Below, in pieces: positions 47,940 through 59,095 of a stretch of DNA of 64,000 nucleotides. Every line of letters begins with the position of its first letter. Positions within the stretch are counted from its first letter, which is position 1. Position numbers and translations under genes: made by a program. The stretch is from Novakomyces olei (Eukaryota > Ascomycota > Novakomycetes > Novakomycetales > Novakomycetaceae): contig JADEYG010000009.1 in assembly GCA_016906335.1 (NCBI GenBank), forward strand, positions 1,169,001 to 1,233,000, given 5' to 3'. The notes beneath the pieces were generated by a model that saw nothing but the letters and a program-made list of their open reading frames with translations, searched no databases and was not told the DNA's origin.

Positions 47940-48356
47940 CTATTCTTGGGTCGCCGGTTCCGATTCCGATGGCGGGGCCTCACTCTCAACGGGCTCCTCC
48001 ACCTCGTGCTCCTCCTCAAGCTTTTGCAGCATTTCAAACGCTCTCAAACGCGCATTAGCCGACACGAGCTCCTCTTGAGCCGATTTCAGAGCCACACGCA
48101 ATTCCAACACATACTGCGTGATCGCCTCTAGGGGGTCCTCTCGATCGCGCTTAACCTCGTGGGCCCCCCATAAGCGTTGCTGCATATCACTAAGCTCGAA
48201 CGGGTACTCGCCGTCACACGGCTTTCCCGCATTCGCACAACGTAAACATTTAGGCTTTTGGCGCCCCGTTCGACGCACCCACACACAATCGTGGGGTTTG
48301 CCAAACGCAGTACACCTCGAGCACGGACCAGAAACATTTTTCTTCTGCTCTTCCAT
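47940..48356 (-). CDS. Zn2Cys6-like, coiled-coil protein next to LTRs O and I (138 aa)
   Basis: Open frame starting MEEQKKNVSG. Cysteines C12-x2-C15-x8-C24-x12-C37-x2-C40-x6-C47 resemble the Zn(II)2Cys6 spacing; CDGEYPF follows. A coiled coil (about 78-118) and an acidic Pro/Glu tail come next. It is related in layout to the antisense ORF of Gypsy G2. It lies 105 bp from LTR I (48462) and 42 bp from LTR O (47897), so it could be antisense in an I-type element or the last sense ORF of an O-type element. A weak TATA-like AATAAAAGG precedes the ATG by about 45 bp. Element cargo is inferred. Confidence 0.65.
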   Translation of the reverse strand: MEEQKKNVSGPCSRCTAFGKPHDCVWVRRTGRQKPKCLRCANAGKPCDGEYPFELSDMQQRLWGAHEVKRDREDPLEAITQYVLELRVALKSAQEELVSANARLRAFEMLQKLEEEHEVEEPVESEAPPSESEPATQE

Positions 48357-48461
48357 TTTGGATGGATCAAATTTTTTTTTCTCACCCTCCTTTTATTCAG
48401 TATTTGCCGCTACATTACTTATTTGCCCTCACAGGAGTTCGCGCCTCCGAGGGAGGTATCG

Positions 48462-48904
48462 TGTAATGAATCTCTTAGGGTTGGTTAGGGTTAGGGTCAT
48501 AGATGTAGTTCAGGGTTATGGTCAGGGTTTACCTAACCAAGGACCCCTACCTAGGATCCCTACCTAGGATCCCCTCTTTATTACTTACCTTTTTCCCCTC
48601 TTTTATTTCGTCTATACACTTCCGCGCGTTTATTTACTTTGCGCTATTTATTTGTTTACTTCTTTCCGTTTCCGGCGCAGCCCCTTCGCAGCGTGCTGCG
48701 CCTTCCGCCTCCGTCCGTAGTTTATAAATAGCGCCGTGGTGAGCCCAGCCTTCCACGGGTTAATCTAATTTCTATCTATTTATTTTCTATTCTATTCAAT
48801 TTCTCTATTTAATTTTCTAATATATTTTCTAATATATTTTTTTTTACTTTCAGACGCCTACGTTTCGCTCCGCCTTTCTTCCCTCCTTTCCCCCTTTCCC
48901 CACA
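48462..48904 (+). repeat. LTR of family I
   Basis: Starts TGTAATGAATC with TTAGGG-like units, has CCTAGGATCC repeats, a TATAAATAG box near 48721 and ends CCCCACA. No target duplication found, so it may be one LTR of a broken element. Confidence 0.8.
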
Positions 48905-49084
48905 GTTCGGGGCGTTACAACAACCAAGATTCCGCTTAATATAAGTGTCTTGAGATTAGTTATTCTATCTGCCTACCCTTTGCTACTTCCTGTCAAGGCC
49001 AACATGTGATCTTGGTCGACTTAAGATTCTTTGTATTGAGTCACCCCTTAACATACTGCGTTGTCTCTTTGAATTTTTGAGGTT

Positions 49085-49884
49085 GTATTTAATCAAAGTA
49101 GAGTGAAGTTCATTATTCCATGATTTTGACAGTATTTTGTTCTTTTCCCTTTAGGATTTTTGAAACAATCATTCGCCCTGTGTCCAATTCGTCCACAAAA
49201 AGAGCATTTGTATGAGGTTATGGAAAATAATTCACCGTTATAACCTTGTAAATTAAATAATAAAAAACAAAGATAGAAAAACTGTGTCCTAAACTATGGG
49301 AAACCGTGTCCTTTTATAGACTCTTGTATTGGATTAATAATCCATTGTCCGAAAGTCCGAAATGGCGTGATAGATTATGAGTCAGCTTTCGCTATGGCGT
49401 GATTAATTATTAATCAAATGCCAAGGTCAACCGAGGTTTGGACCAATTCGTACAGTTTAAAGTAATTCAATATAATTTTAATTCGTTTTACTATCTACAC
49501 TCCTAACAATTTGGGTGTGGAGTTGACCGATTTCCTATTTGGGAGTGTAATCCTTTTTTGATAATAGTCGCTGGTTTTTGATTTTGGATTTTCAAATCCA
49601 TCGACATGATTGACAGAGTGTTTATTATTAAGCTCATCATTTCCATAAAAGGCGAGCTCGTTTGAGACTAGATCCAAAAGATCAAACACTTGTAGTTTAG
49701 CAGTAGTTTTAGAGCTAACATTGTGGCAAATGTTCGCAATTTCTTTTGGTAATACCGATGAAATCCCACAGTAAGTAAAATACGTGAGCTCCGTAAATCC
49801 TAGTCGTACGAGACGGATCACGATGTTTCTGTAATCGTTCATAAATTTTTTAGGGTCTCCTCCCCACAATTTCTGAGGAGCCAT
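49085..49884 (-). pseudogene. Gag fragment with a zinc knuckle, split by LTR F (fossil)
   Basis: Minus-strand Gag-like frame (WGGDPKKFMNDYRNIVIRL, AKLQVFDLLDLVSNELAFYG) to 49514. Beyond the solo LTR F comes a CCHC knuckle (CSFCGRIGHRANDC, about 49160-49201). Its family is not A, B or C; it could be the gag of the Copia J type. Confidence 0.6.
49211..49508 (-). repeat. Solo LTR, family F
   Basis: 298 bp with target duplication ATTTG at 49206-49210 and 49509-49513. Confidence 0.88.
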
Positions 49885-49911
49885 GAATTTAGTGGCGACA
49901 GCTTCAATGAC

Positions 49912-50025
49912 TATAGGAATATGTCAAGCCTGGACGTCACAGAAAAAGAACAGGAAGGCTGGCTACAGAAAAGAGGAGGAAAGGCTGGAATAGCTGGAAT
50001 AGTCAAAGTGGCTGGAGTGGCTGGA
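49912..50025 (+). repeat. Family A LTR start, cut by an H-type LTR
   Basis: TATAGGAATATGTCAAGC start up to a short, degenerate minisatellite, where the family H LTR begins. Confidence 0.8.
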
Positions 50026-50485
50026 TGTCATGATCTTCGCCTTTGCGAGTCCCTGACAGCTGCGTTGGGAAGCGAGGGGCGACACCTGTAGTCGGACTTG
50101 GGTTGTCCGCGCGTCGCAAGCTTCGCCAACGCGGCCCAAGACCAGTCGGCGCGTAACGCGATGGTCTTGGGATGTAGAAGTTGTCTTAGTGCGCATGTAG
50201 GTACGTGCACTAAGCCAGCTTGGCCCACGGGAGCGAGGGGCTCCATGCACAATGTGCACGGACCTCGCTTCCCGTTCTCATTCTCGCACGCTAGCGGAGT
50301 GCGAACCTTCGCACTCCGCTAGCGCGAGAACATTCATAGTTATTTCCATAGACTAGTTTAGGCTGAGAGCTTCCGTCTCTAATTTGTGCGACCTTCGCAT
50401 AAGTTAGCTTGGGAAGAGTAGTTTAGAGTGCGAAGGAGCATCCGCTCCTCCGCAGCTTAGTTTAGTTTATAGTTGCCCGTGAAAG
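50026..50485 (+). repeat. Partial LTR of family H
   Basis: Matches the first 460 bp of the G3 LTR with scattered differences and stops near the self-primer partner. Its 3' end is missing. Confidence 0.85.
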
Positions 50486-50807
50486 GCGTCTGCAGCGTTC
50501 CTCTGTATGGCCTCTTTTTTTGCATTAATAAAAAAATGGGAAGGGCCGGATGTACGTACTCTTACCGGCGCACCGTACTCTTACGAGCAACCACCAATTG
50601 TGATAAGCGAACAACGGGGAAGTAAACTGGTTAAATTTCCAGTAGAGGCTCCTATTTGGTTAACTGACAAAGCGCTGGGAGGATACAACTTACCTCACTT
50701 GCGCCCGATCGATTAGTACCCGAAATATAGAACCGAAACGAAAATAAAAAAAAATGTGTGCCTGATTGACCGTTATTCGAAAGAAAAAAAAAATGGGAAG
50801 GGCAGGA
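50486..50807 (+). other. Copia A scrap, then an unrecognised coding stretch
   Basis: 50489-50528 matches Copia A gag on the minus strand. 50507-50716 is a + strand frame whose later part (YSYEQPPIVISEQRGSKLV, IWLTDKALGGYNLPHLRP) looks like real coding sequence but is not recognised. The motif AAAATGGGAAGGGCMGGATGTA occurs twice (about 50532 and 50793), the second time at the edge of LTR O. Confidence 0.4.
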
Positions 50808-51038
50808 TGTAAGGATCCCTCCAAATAATGGTTTCCAATTAAGGTAATATTAGTTTAGTTTCCTAAATAGGCGATACTTTCATAGTTCCTTGCTCCTTGT
50901 CTTTGTTCCCTTTGTTCATTGTTCTTTATGTTTAATGCTATAAAAGAGCGGCCTTGCGCCCTCTTTAAAGGGCAGAGTTATTAATTGTTTGTCTACGAGT
51001 GTTTGTTACGGCGCCCTGGAGGCCGCCTTCACGTTACA
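50808..51038 (+). repeat. LTR of family O
   Basis: 231 bp, TGTAAGGATCC start, CACGTTACA end, TATAAAAG at about 50940. Preceded by a purine-rich tract. Gypsy G3 inserted 32 bp downstream. Confidence 0.75.
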
Positions 51039-51070
51039 GCAGTACTATAAACCCAGCTATATTGAGAAAT

Positions 51071-51701
51071 TGTCATGATCCTCGCCTTGACGAGTTCCTG
51101 ACAACCGCGTTGGGAAGCGAGGGGCGACGCCTGTAGTCGGACTTGGGATGTCCGCGCGTCGCAAGCTTCGCCAACGCGGCCCAAGACCAGTCGGCGCGTA
51201 ACGCGATGGTCTTGGGACGTAGAAGTTGTCTTAGTGTGCATGTAGGTACGCGCACTAAGCCAGCTTGGCCCACGGGAGCGAGGGGCTCCATGCACAATGT
51301 GCACGGACCTCGCTTCCCGTTCTCATCCTCGCACGCTAGCGAGTGCGACCCTTCGCACTCCGCTAGCGCGAGAACATTCATAGTTATTTCCATAGACTAG
51401 TTTAGGCTGAGAGCTTCCCTCTCTAACTTGTGCGACCTTCGCATAAGTTAGCTTGGGAAGAGTAGTTTAGAATGCGAAGGAGCATCCGCTCCTCCGCAAC
51501 TTAGTTTAGTTTATAGTTGCCCGTGAAGGCCTCTCGCCCTTCACGGGTTGATTATCTCAAAGTGGGAGTAATACATTATATTACTCCTGGTAAGCTTTAC
51601 AGTAATCGCTTTCTGCTTTCCTGGTCTTTCTTATTCCTTTACTTTATTTAAACTATACACGGCCGGCCTCCAGCGATTGTAGCTGTAAGGACCGCCTTAC
51701 A
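51071..51701 (+). repeat. 5' LTR of Gypsy G3 (family H)
   Basis: 631 bp, TGTCATGATCC...CGCCTTACA. TATA-like TTATAG at 51511-51516; the self-primer partner ACGGGTTGATTAT is at 51543-51555, 32 nt downstream. Confidence 0.94.
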
Positions 51702-51703
51702 CT

Positions 51704-51716
51704 ATAATCAACCCGT
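51704..51716 (+). promoter_or_regulatory. Self-primer binding site of Gypsy G3
   Basis: ATAATCAACCCGT, 2 nt inside the LTR, is the exact reverse complement of 51543-51555. Compared with G2, three bases differ in this site and the same three pair partners differ in the LTR. Confidence 0.85.
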
Positions 51717-52037
51717 CCCGGTCGTTGAAGTTTGAAGTTTTTTGGAATTGTTTGTGTTTTATTTCCTTCGGATTCGAGAGAGTTTCGGACGTCGAGTCAA
51801 AGACGCGGTTCGGTACTTATTTTTACGGATTTTTACGGAAGTTAAAACGGTTAAAGCGTCGAGTGAAGGACGTGGATTCGAGTTTGAGAATTTTGAGTTA
51901 TCGAGTGTTCCGGTGAAACACAGTTATTTTGAGTTATTGAGTATCGGCTTGGATAGTCGACGATTGAGTGAACAATTTACGAAGAACGGTTCTGGAAGAA
52001 CGATTACGATTACGAGTTTTGCGGTACGAGGGACAAG

Positions 52038-52970
52038 ATGTCGCAAGAGGAACTCAACACCTTTTTGCAATCCCTGCAAACTCAGATTGCCGAGTTGAAG
52101 GCAGAGAACGAGAAAGGGCGATCGCACATTGCGCATCTGACCCAGGAGATCGGTTCGCGAGCTAAGAGAGCTCCGACGAGTGACGGACCAGCGGTGATGA
52201 AGCCCGACGCGTTTCGTGGGGACCGCAGAATGGTCGAGAATTTTTTGGCGCAGCTTCGCCTTTACATCATGTTGAAACCGCACGAGTTTCGCGACGAGCG
52301 TTCGAAGGTTTTGTTCGCAGCTTCGTATTTGCGGGACGCCGCATTTGCGTGGTTCGAACCACACCTTCGCAACAACGACTTCGCTTCGGTAGTACCTACT
52401 TTTGAAGCCTTTTGCGAAGCGTTGGCCGCGAATTTCGGCAAAGTCGACAGGGTGAGTCAGGCGCAAAGAGAGTTAGCCGCCTTGAGACAACGTGGATCAG
52501 CAGCATCTTATGCGAGCATTTTTCAAAGAATTGCTTCGTATTTGGATTTCAATGACAGTGCGCTGACGTTCATGTATTATCAGGGGCTGAAGGATCGCAT
52601 CAAGGATGAGCTTTCCAGGATGGACAGACCCCGCACTTTGAATGAAATGATTGAGATTTCAGTTCGCGTGGATGGAAGAATATCCGACAGGCACATCGAG
52701 AGTGCAAGCCGCGGTTCCGTGAAATATTCCAACAACCGCCCGGCTGCAAACGCGAGTACAAGTTTTACTCCTATGGATGTGGACGCGATTAGTTTGGAAA
52801 AGGAGGATAACAACCATCGCAAAAGCAACATCAAATGCTTTAACTGTGGACGCGTGGGTCATCGAGCAAGAGAATGCAAGCAGAAGAAGAAGACGTACAA
52901 TCAGCAACACGTCGCTGCATTCACGCACGAATTTTCCGATTTGGGAAAAGCGAACGCCCAGGTCCAATGA
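52038..52970 (+). CDS. Gypsy G3 Gag (310 aa)
   Basis: Starts MSQEELNTFLQSLQ. N-terminal coiled coil, Gag core (FAASYLRDAAFAWFEPHL, YYQGLKDRIKDELS) and a CCHC knuckle (CFNCGRVGHRAREC). The 336-bp leader from 51702 separates it from the LTR. The gag frame is open. Confidence 0.9.
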   Translation: MSQEELNTFLQSLQTQIAELKAENEKGRSHIAHLTQEIGSRAKRAPTSDGPAVMKPDAFRGDRRMVENFLAQLRLYIMLKPHEFRDERSKVLFAASYLRDAAFAWFEPHLRNNDFASVVPTFEAFCEALAANFGKVDRVSQAQRELAALRQRGSAASYASIFQRIASYLDFNDSALTFMYYQGLKDRIKDELSRMDRPRTLNEMIEISVRVDGRISDRHIESASRGSVKYSNNRPAANASTSFTPMDVDAISLEKEDNNHRKSNIKCFNCGRVGHRARECKQKKKTYNQQHVAAFTHEFSDLGKANAQVQ

Positions 52971-55900
52971 AAAGGCCTGATCTGGGCAAACAACAATTTA
53001 GGCCACCAGAAGTTATGACAGTTTTTACGGAACCGGACAAAGCAAAGCATCTGACTGTCGTCGTGAAAGTCAAGACAGAGGATGGAGAGTTGAACGCGAG
53101 AGCCCTGATTGACTCAGGAGCTACCTCTAATTTTATCAGCGAGAACTCGCATCGCATGCTTTTATTAAGCTTACGGAGAAGAGCGAGACCGAGCCCATCA
53201 GAGTCGTTGATGGAAGGACAATCAAGTCAGGAGGTATTCGCTTTCACACCAGCGAGATGGATATATCAATTGGCGAACATCGAGAAAGGATGACCTTCAA
53301 TGTCATACCTCTTCGTGGATACGATGCTATCTTGGGCAAGCCATGGTTGGACAAGCATGAGCCTACGATCGGATGGAGTCGCGCAAACGTCGAGTTTAAG
53401 TCGAACTACTGTTTGGCGAACTGTTTGAAGTGCAGTACATTATCCGAATCCATGCAAGTCAGCGCAACCGAATTTGCAAGATTGGCTCGTAATGGAGAAT
53501 CAGGTATTTTATGTGTGTACGCAACGGACGAGCAAGATATCAAGCCTCGCGTTACATTGCCTGGGTTCTACGAGGGATATCGCGACCTATTTGAGAAGAA
53601 GAACGCGGACGTTTTGCCGAAACATCAACCTTGGGATCATGCGATATTCTTGGTCGAAAATGCGAAGCCGCCTTTTGGTCCGATCTACCCGCTCGCCGAA
53701 CGCGAATTGCAAACGCTGAGAGATTATATCAAGGAAACCTCGCTAAAGGTTTTATACGACCGTCGTCGTCGCCCGCGGGGGCGCCGATCTTATTTGTCAA
53801 AAAGAAAGATGGATCGCTTAGATTATGCGTTGACTATCGCGGTCTGAACGCAATCACTGTCAAAAACAGAAATGCATTACCGCTTATATCCGAACTTCTA
53901 GATCGCATTCGCCAAGCAACTATTTTTACGCGATTGGATCTTCGCGGTGCATATAATTTGGTTAGGACACGAAAAGGCGACGAATGGAAAACGGCCTTTC
54001 GTACAAGGTACGGCCACTACGAGTACCAAGTCATGCCGTTTGGGCTTACGAATGCCCCGGCTTCGTTTCAAGCACTCGCCAACGACACTTTGCGAGATTG
54101 CCTGGATCGATATGTTGTCGTTTACTTGGACGATATACTGATTTACTCAAATACAGAGGAAGAACACGTGGAGCACGTGCGCGGAGTATTGGAGAGACTT
54201 CGCAAGGCAAATTTGTTTGTCAAATTGGAGAAATGCGAATTCCATACCGACACAACGGAGTTTCTAGGCTTCGTAATTTCAACGAAAGGCGTGTCGATGG
54301 AAAATACGAAGGTCAAATCGATTGAAACATGGCCCGAGCCAAAGAATGTTAAGGAGGTTATGTCGTTCCTGGGACTGGCGAACTATTACCGAAGATTCAT
54401 CGCCAACTACAGCAAGATTACGGTACCTCTTACTCGGCTCTTGAAGAAGGATACAAAGTTCGTGTTTAGCGATGAATGCAAGGAGTCATTCAATGCGTTG
54501 AAGAATGCATTCTTAGGCGCACCTATTCTTGTGCACTTTGATCCACAAAAGCCGAGCTTCTTGGAAACGGACGCCTCAGATTTTGCGATAGGCGGGATCC
54601 TTTCGCAAAAGGATGAAAACGGCGACATGAGACCAATCGCATTTTACTCGCGCAAGATGACAAGCGCAGAGACGAACTACGACATTCACGACAAGGAGCT
54701 ATTAGCTATTGTTGTATGTCTTCGGGAATGGAGGGTATACTTGGAGAGTCCCCTTCACAAAACCACGATATACACGGATCATCGCAATCTTGTGTACTTT
54801 TGGACCGCGCGTGTCCTGAATAGACGGCAAATGCGCTGGTCGCAGTTACTTGCGTCTTACGATTTTGTGATCGTGTATCGTGCGGGAAAGTTTAACCACA
54901 AGGCTGACTCCTTATCGCGAAGAAGCGATTACGTTAGCAGCGAAGAGGAGGAAAAGCCAGAACGAACATGGTGCTTTTGGACAAATCGCAATTTGTGTTT
55001 GCGATTGAGGACAACAAAACGCTAGCACAGGATGTTAAGAAATGCTACGAGAAGGACAGCATTTGCAAAAATATTATTGAGGAGTTAAAGAGCAAGCCCG
55101 ATGCTGCTCATTTGGAGAATTATACAATGGACAAGGAAGGTCTTTTAATGTTCTCGGGTTTGATTTACATACCCAGAGACAACGATTTGCGATTATCAAT
55201 CATGCAAGAATGTCATGATTCGCAGACTTCAGGTCACCCCGGACAGGCTAAGACGCTAGAGCTTGTGACAAGGAACTATTACTGGCCAAGGATGCGAAAG
55301 GACGTATTTAACTATGTGGACTCATGCGACACTTGCGCACGAAGTAAACCATCGCGTCATGCTCCTTATGGTCTACTACATTCGTTGCGAGTGCCTACAA
55401 AGCCTTGGGAAAGCATTGCTATGGACTTCATTGTGAAGCTCCCGGTGTCAAGAGATGTCATCACAGGCAAAGACTACGACTCAATTTGGGTTATAGTATG
55501 TCGCTTTACGAAGATAGGCATCTTTGTACCAATATGCGAGACCATGAGCGCGAAAGAACTAGCATTGCTATACGCTCACAGAGTATTTGCTAACTTTGGA
55601 CTGCCAGAAGAAATTATCTCAGATCGTGGATCAGTTTTCGTATCACATTTTACAAAGCATTTACTCGCACATTGTGATATCAAGCAAAGGTTATCAACTG
55701 CGTACCATCCCAGAGCGATGGACAAACGGAAAGGCTTAATCAGAGCCTCGAGCAATATTTGAGAATTTACAGCAATTACCAACAAACGAATTGGGTAAAC
55801 TTGCTACCTTTTGCACAGTTCGCATATAACAATACTGAGCAATCATCAATAAAAGCGACCCCTAGTTACGCTTTATATGGGTATCACCCCAAATGCCGTT

Positions 55901-56486
55901 TTACGATAGCAACAGCACGGCAGTGTCCATCGGCGGACAATCGGATTGATTTCTTGCGAACGCTACATCGCCTTTTACAGATCGAAATCAAGCACGCCAT
56001 TAGCGATCAAGCACGGTTTGCTAATACGCACCGTGTCGACAAGAATTTTGAAGTCGGTCAGAAGTATGGCTAGTGAGAAAGAACATCAGTACCACTAGGC
56101 CAAGCGACAAGTTGGATTACAGGAAGATTGGACCCTTTGCAATCTTGGAACGTATCGGTTTACGTGCATACAAGTTGGATTTACCGAACACGATGAGAAT
56201 ACACCCAGTATTCCATGCTTCTTTATTGGAATCGTACAAGTCTACGTCTACGATTGTGCGACAGCAGACAGCACCACCACCACCAATAATAATTGAGAAT
56301 ACACCAGAGTGGGAGGTAGAGGAAGTGTTGGACTCAAGGAAGCGAAGAAACAAATTGGAATACTTCGTACACTGGAAGGGATACGATAGTGCTAATCGCA
56401 CTTGGGAGCCGGCAGGCAATTTGACAAATTGCGACGATTTAGTGAAAGAATTTCACAGATTACACCCGGCTAAGCCGAAGCTATGA
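52971..56486 (+). pseudogene. Gypsy G3 Pol with chromodomain (fossil, about four breaks)
   Basis: Parts seen in order: retropepsin (LIDSGATSNF), reverse transcriptase (YLDDILIYS) and RNase H ([20 protein letters not shown]). Integrase follows (CDTCARSKPSRH, MDFIVKLP), then the GPF motif (KIGPFAILERIG) and a chromodomain (YFVHWKGYDSANRTWEP) near the end. Most alike to G2 pol. Confidence 0.9.
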
Positions 56487-57068
56487 TGTTTACGTTAATC
56501 GCGATACAGGTTACGTATTCAACTCACGTAATCTTACGCAATCGCGAGACTCAACTCTTGATTTTTGTTTACGACTGCGATATAATACACAATTCGCACT
56601 AGTTATTTATCGCTATTTGGAAAAAACGTTTTTGAAAATCATGCAAAAAAAAAATTATTAAACTGAAGCTAACACCGCTTTAATTATTCACGGCGTTGAC
56701 AAAACGAACGCGACTATTATTTATCTTATCGCACGACATACACGCTTTATACGGACGAGCAATGAGAACACCGAGCAGAGATACGACTTGGTCCGCAGTT
56801 GAAAGACAGTATGGTCTACATGTGTTCGTGTCGCATTTGAATTTTCTTTCCTTACGCAAAGCAATGCGAACATTTATTTGATTGAGTTGATTTACCCATG
56901 CTATTTCATTGGAACGAGACTATGGAAGAGTTGCAATTTTTTATGCTTGGAGTGCCTTATTATATTGAAAGCTGGGAAGTCTGTTGTTTTTATTTTCGCC
57001 TTACTATTGTTTTGGGATATTTTATGTTTTGCGGGCGCGGGGACCTCGCCCAAGGGAGGGGGGGATAC
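56487..57068 (+). other. 3' untranslated region and polypurine tract of G3
   Basis: About 580 bp without a convincing gene. The run AAGGGAGGGGGGGATAC just before the LTR is the polypurine tract. In the sister G2 this region is longer and contains the antisense ORF. Confidence 0.75.
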
Positions 57069-57699
57069 TGTCATGATCCTCGCCTTGACGAGTTCCTGAC
57101 AACCGCGTTGGGAAGCGAGGGGCGACGCCTGTAGTCGGACTTGGGATGTCCGCGCGTCGCAAGCTTCGCCAACGCGGCCCAAGACCAGTCGGCGCGTAAC
57201 GCGATGGTCTTGGGACGTAGAAGTTGTCTTAGTGTGCATGTAGGTACGCGCACTAAGCCAGCTTGGCCCACGGGAGCGAGGGGCTCCATGCACAATGTGC
57301 ACGGACCTCGCTTCCCGTTCTCATCCTCGCACGCTAGCGAGTGCGACCCTTCGCACTCCGCTAGCGCGAGAACATTCATAGTTATTTCCATAGACTAGTT
57401 TAGGCTGAGAGCTTCCCTCTCTAACTTGTGCGACCTTCGCATAAGTTAGCTTGGGAAGAGTAGTTTAGAATGCGAAGGAGCATCCGCTCCTCCGCAACTT
57501 AGTTTAGTTTATAGTTGCCCGTGAAGGCCTCTCGCCCTTCACGGGTTGATTATCTCAAAGTGGGAGTAATACATTATATTACTCCTGGTAAGCTTTACAG
57601 TAATCGCTTTCTGCTTTCCTGGTCTTTCTTATTCCTTTACTTTATTTAAACTATACACGGCCGGCCTCCAGCGATTGTAGCTGTAAGGACCGCCTTACA
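57069..57699 (+). repeat. 3' LTR of Gypsy G3
   Basis: Identical by eye to 51071-51701, including the self-primer partner at 57541-57553. Confidence 0.94.
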
Positions 57700-57704
57700 G
57701 AAAT

Positions 57705-58403
57705 ACTCTAGAGTGCGATAGGCCAACTTGACCACTAACAAATAATAACTCTCCTTGAGCTGCGAAAATGCATCCTCGTGCTCCTTTGTCCAATCGTACT
57801 TTGCCCCTTTACCGAAAGAGCATAGAGGGGCGCTGTTTTGTCGGTAAACCTCTTGATAAATAGGCGATAGAAATTGATAAATCCTAAAAAGGACTGTAAC
57901 TATTTTACTGTCACCGGCCGCCTCCATTCGGTAATGGCTATTAGCTTTGATTTAGTCATCCCGACTTTTCCTGGGGAGACCTCGAATTCCAAAATCTCCA
58001 ATTTTTCTTAACTGAAGAGGCTTTTCTCTGGGTTAACATAGAGATGGTGTTCCTGCAATCGTTCGAGCACTTGTTTGACATGGCTCGGGTGTTCCTGTGT
58101 TGAATTTGAATATATTAGGATGTCGTCTAAGTATGCTATTACAAATTCGTCCGTTATACCTCTGAGTACATGATTTATCATTCGCTGGAAAGTGGATGGA
58201 GCGTTCATTAATCCGAAGGGCATCACTAGATATTCGAATAGCCCATATCGCGTTCGAAATGCCGTTTTCCATTCGTCACCTTCAGCGATTCGTACCTGAT
58301 AGTACGCGGATCTAAGGTCAAGGAGGGTGAATATTGTCGCCTCTCTTAAACGGTCTAGAAGTTCGCCTATTAATGGTAAGGACAATTTGTCTTTCGTGTC
58401 ATT
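57705..58403 (-). pseudogene. Gypsy G4 reverse transcriptase fragment (fossil)
   Basis: Minus-strand reverse transcriptase ([45 protein letters not shown]) and the following connection to RNase H (YDWTKEHEDAFSQLKESY). Its right end is cut by LTR I and its left end by G3. A scrap of the same kind lies at 37445-37625. Broken, several breaks. Confidence 0.85.
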
Positions 58404-58858
58404 TGTGAAGAAAGGGGGAAAGGAAGGAAGAAAGGCGGAGCGAAACGTAGGCGTCTGAAGATAACAAAATATATATTAGAAAATATAGATAGAAAATTGA
58501 ATAGAAAACTGAATAGAAAAATATATAGAAAATGAATAGATAGAAATTAGAATAGATTAACCCGTGGGGAGCTGGGCTCACCACGGCGCTATTTATAAGC
58601 TACGGAGGGAGGAGAAAGGCGCAGCACGCTGCGAAGGGGCTGCGCCGGAAACGGAAAGAAGTAAACAAATAAATAGCGCAAAGTAAATAAACGCGCGGAA
58701 GTGTATAGACGAAATAAAAGAGGGGAAAAAGGTAAGTAATGAAGAGGGGATCCTAGGAAGGGATCCTAGGTAGAATCCTTGGTTGGGTAAACCCTAACCA
58801 TAACCCTAAACTATATCTATGACCCTAACCCTAACTAACCCTAAGTGGTTTATTACAC
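58404..58858 (-). repeat. LTR of family I, inverted
   Basis: 455 bp in inverted orientation, with CCCTAA-type strings at about 58795-58848 and the CCTAGGATCC repeats at about 58748-58770. No target duplication found. Confidence 0.85.
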
Positions 58859-59089
58859 GAACCCAGTAGAAGAACTCCTCTTCTTATACTTGGGCTCGGC
58901 TCGTTACTTGCCGAAGATCCCACTCTACGAAACTACCAAAGTAACTAACTTATTGCAGAAGTGCTAGAGTCTGCGCTCCAAGCGCTACTCTAAGAAACTT
59001 CCTACAATACTACTAACTAAACTAACTAAACTAAAATACGAAGTTGCTTACTCAAGTGCTCTCAGCACCTTTTTAAGCAACCCCTGACA
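58859..59089. repeat. LTR-like remnant ending TGACA
   Basis: Contains a hairpin-forming pair near 58861-58900 and repeated ACTAACTAAACTAACTAAACT, then ends CCCCTGACA directly before Copia J. It is probably an LTR piece of an unrecognised family. Confidence 0.4.
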
Positions 59090-59095
59090 CAGTAT

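Larger units (their letters stand above)
51071..57699 (+). mobile_element. Gypsy G3: recent chromodomain element, broken inside
   Basis: 6.6 kb, target duplication GAAAT (51066-51070, 57700-57704). LTRs 51071-51701 and 57069-57699 (631 bp each) read identical, so the insertion is recent. Gag, protease, reverse transcriptase, RNase H, integrase and chromodomain are all present, but pol is broken by about four breaks. The polypurine tract is at about 57051-57066. It has no counterpart of the antisense ORF of its sister G2. Confidence 0.93.

Noticed and set aside
50808-51070. Self-priming site for LTR family O
   Set aside because: The DNA after the LTR has a loosely similar CTATAAACCC, but I found no matching complement downstream of its TATA box.
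58780-58860. CCCTAA-type strings as a true telomere or interstitial telomere array
   Set aside because: The units are few, irregular and always at the same place in LTR family I, so they are part of that LTR.
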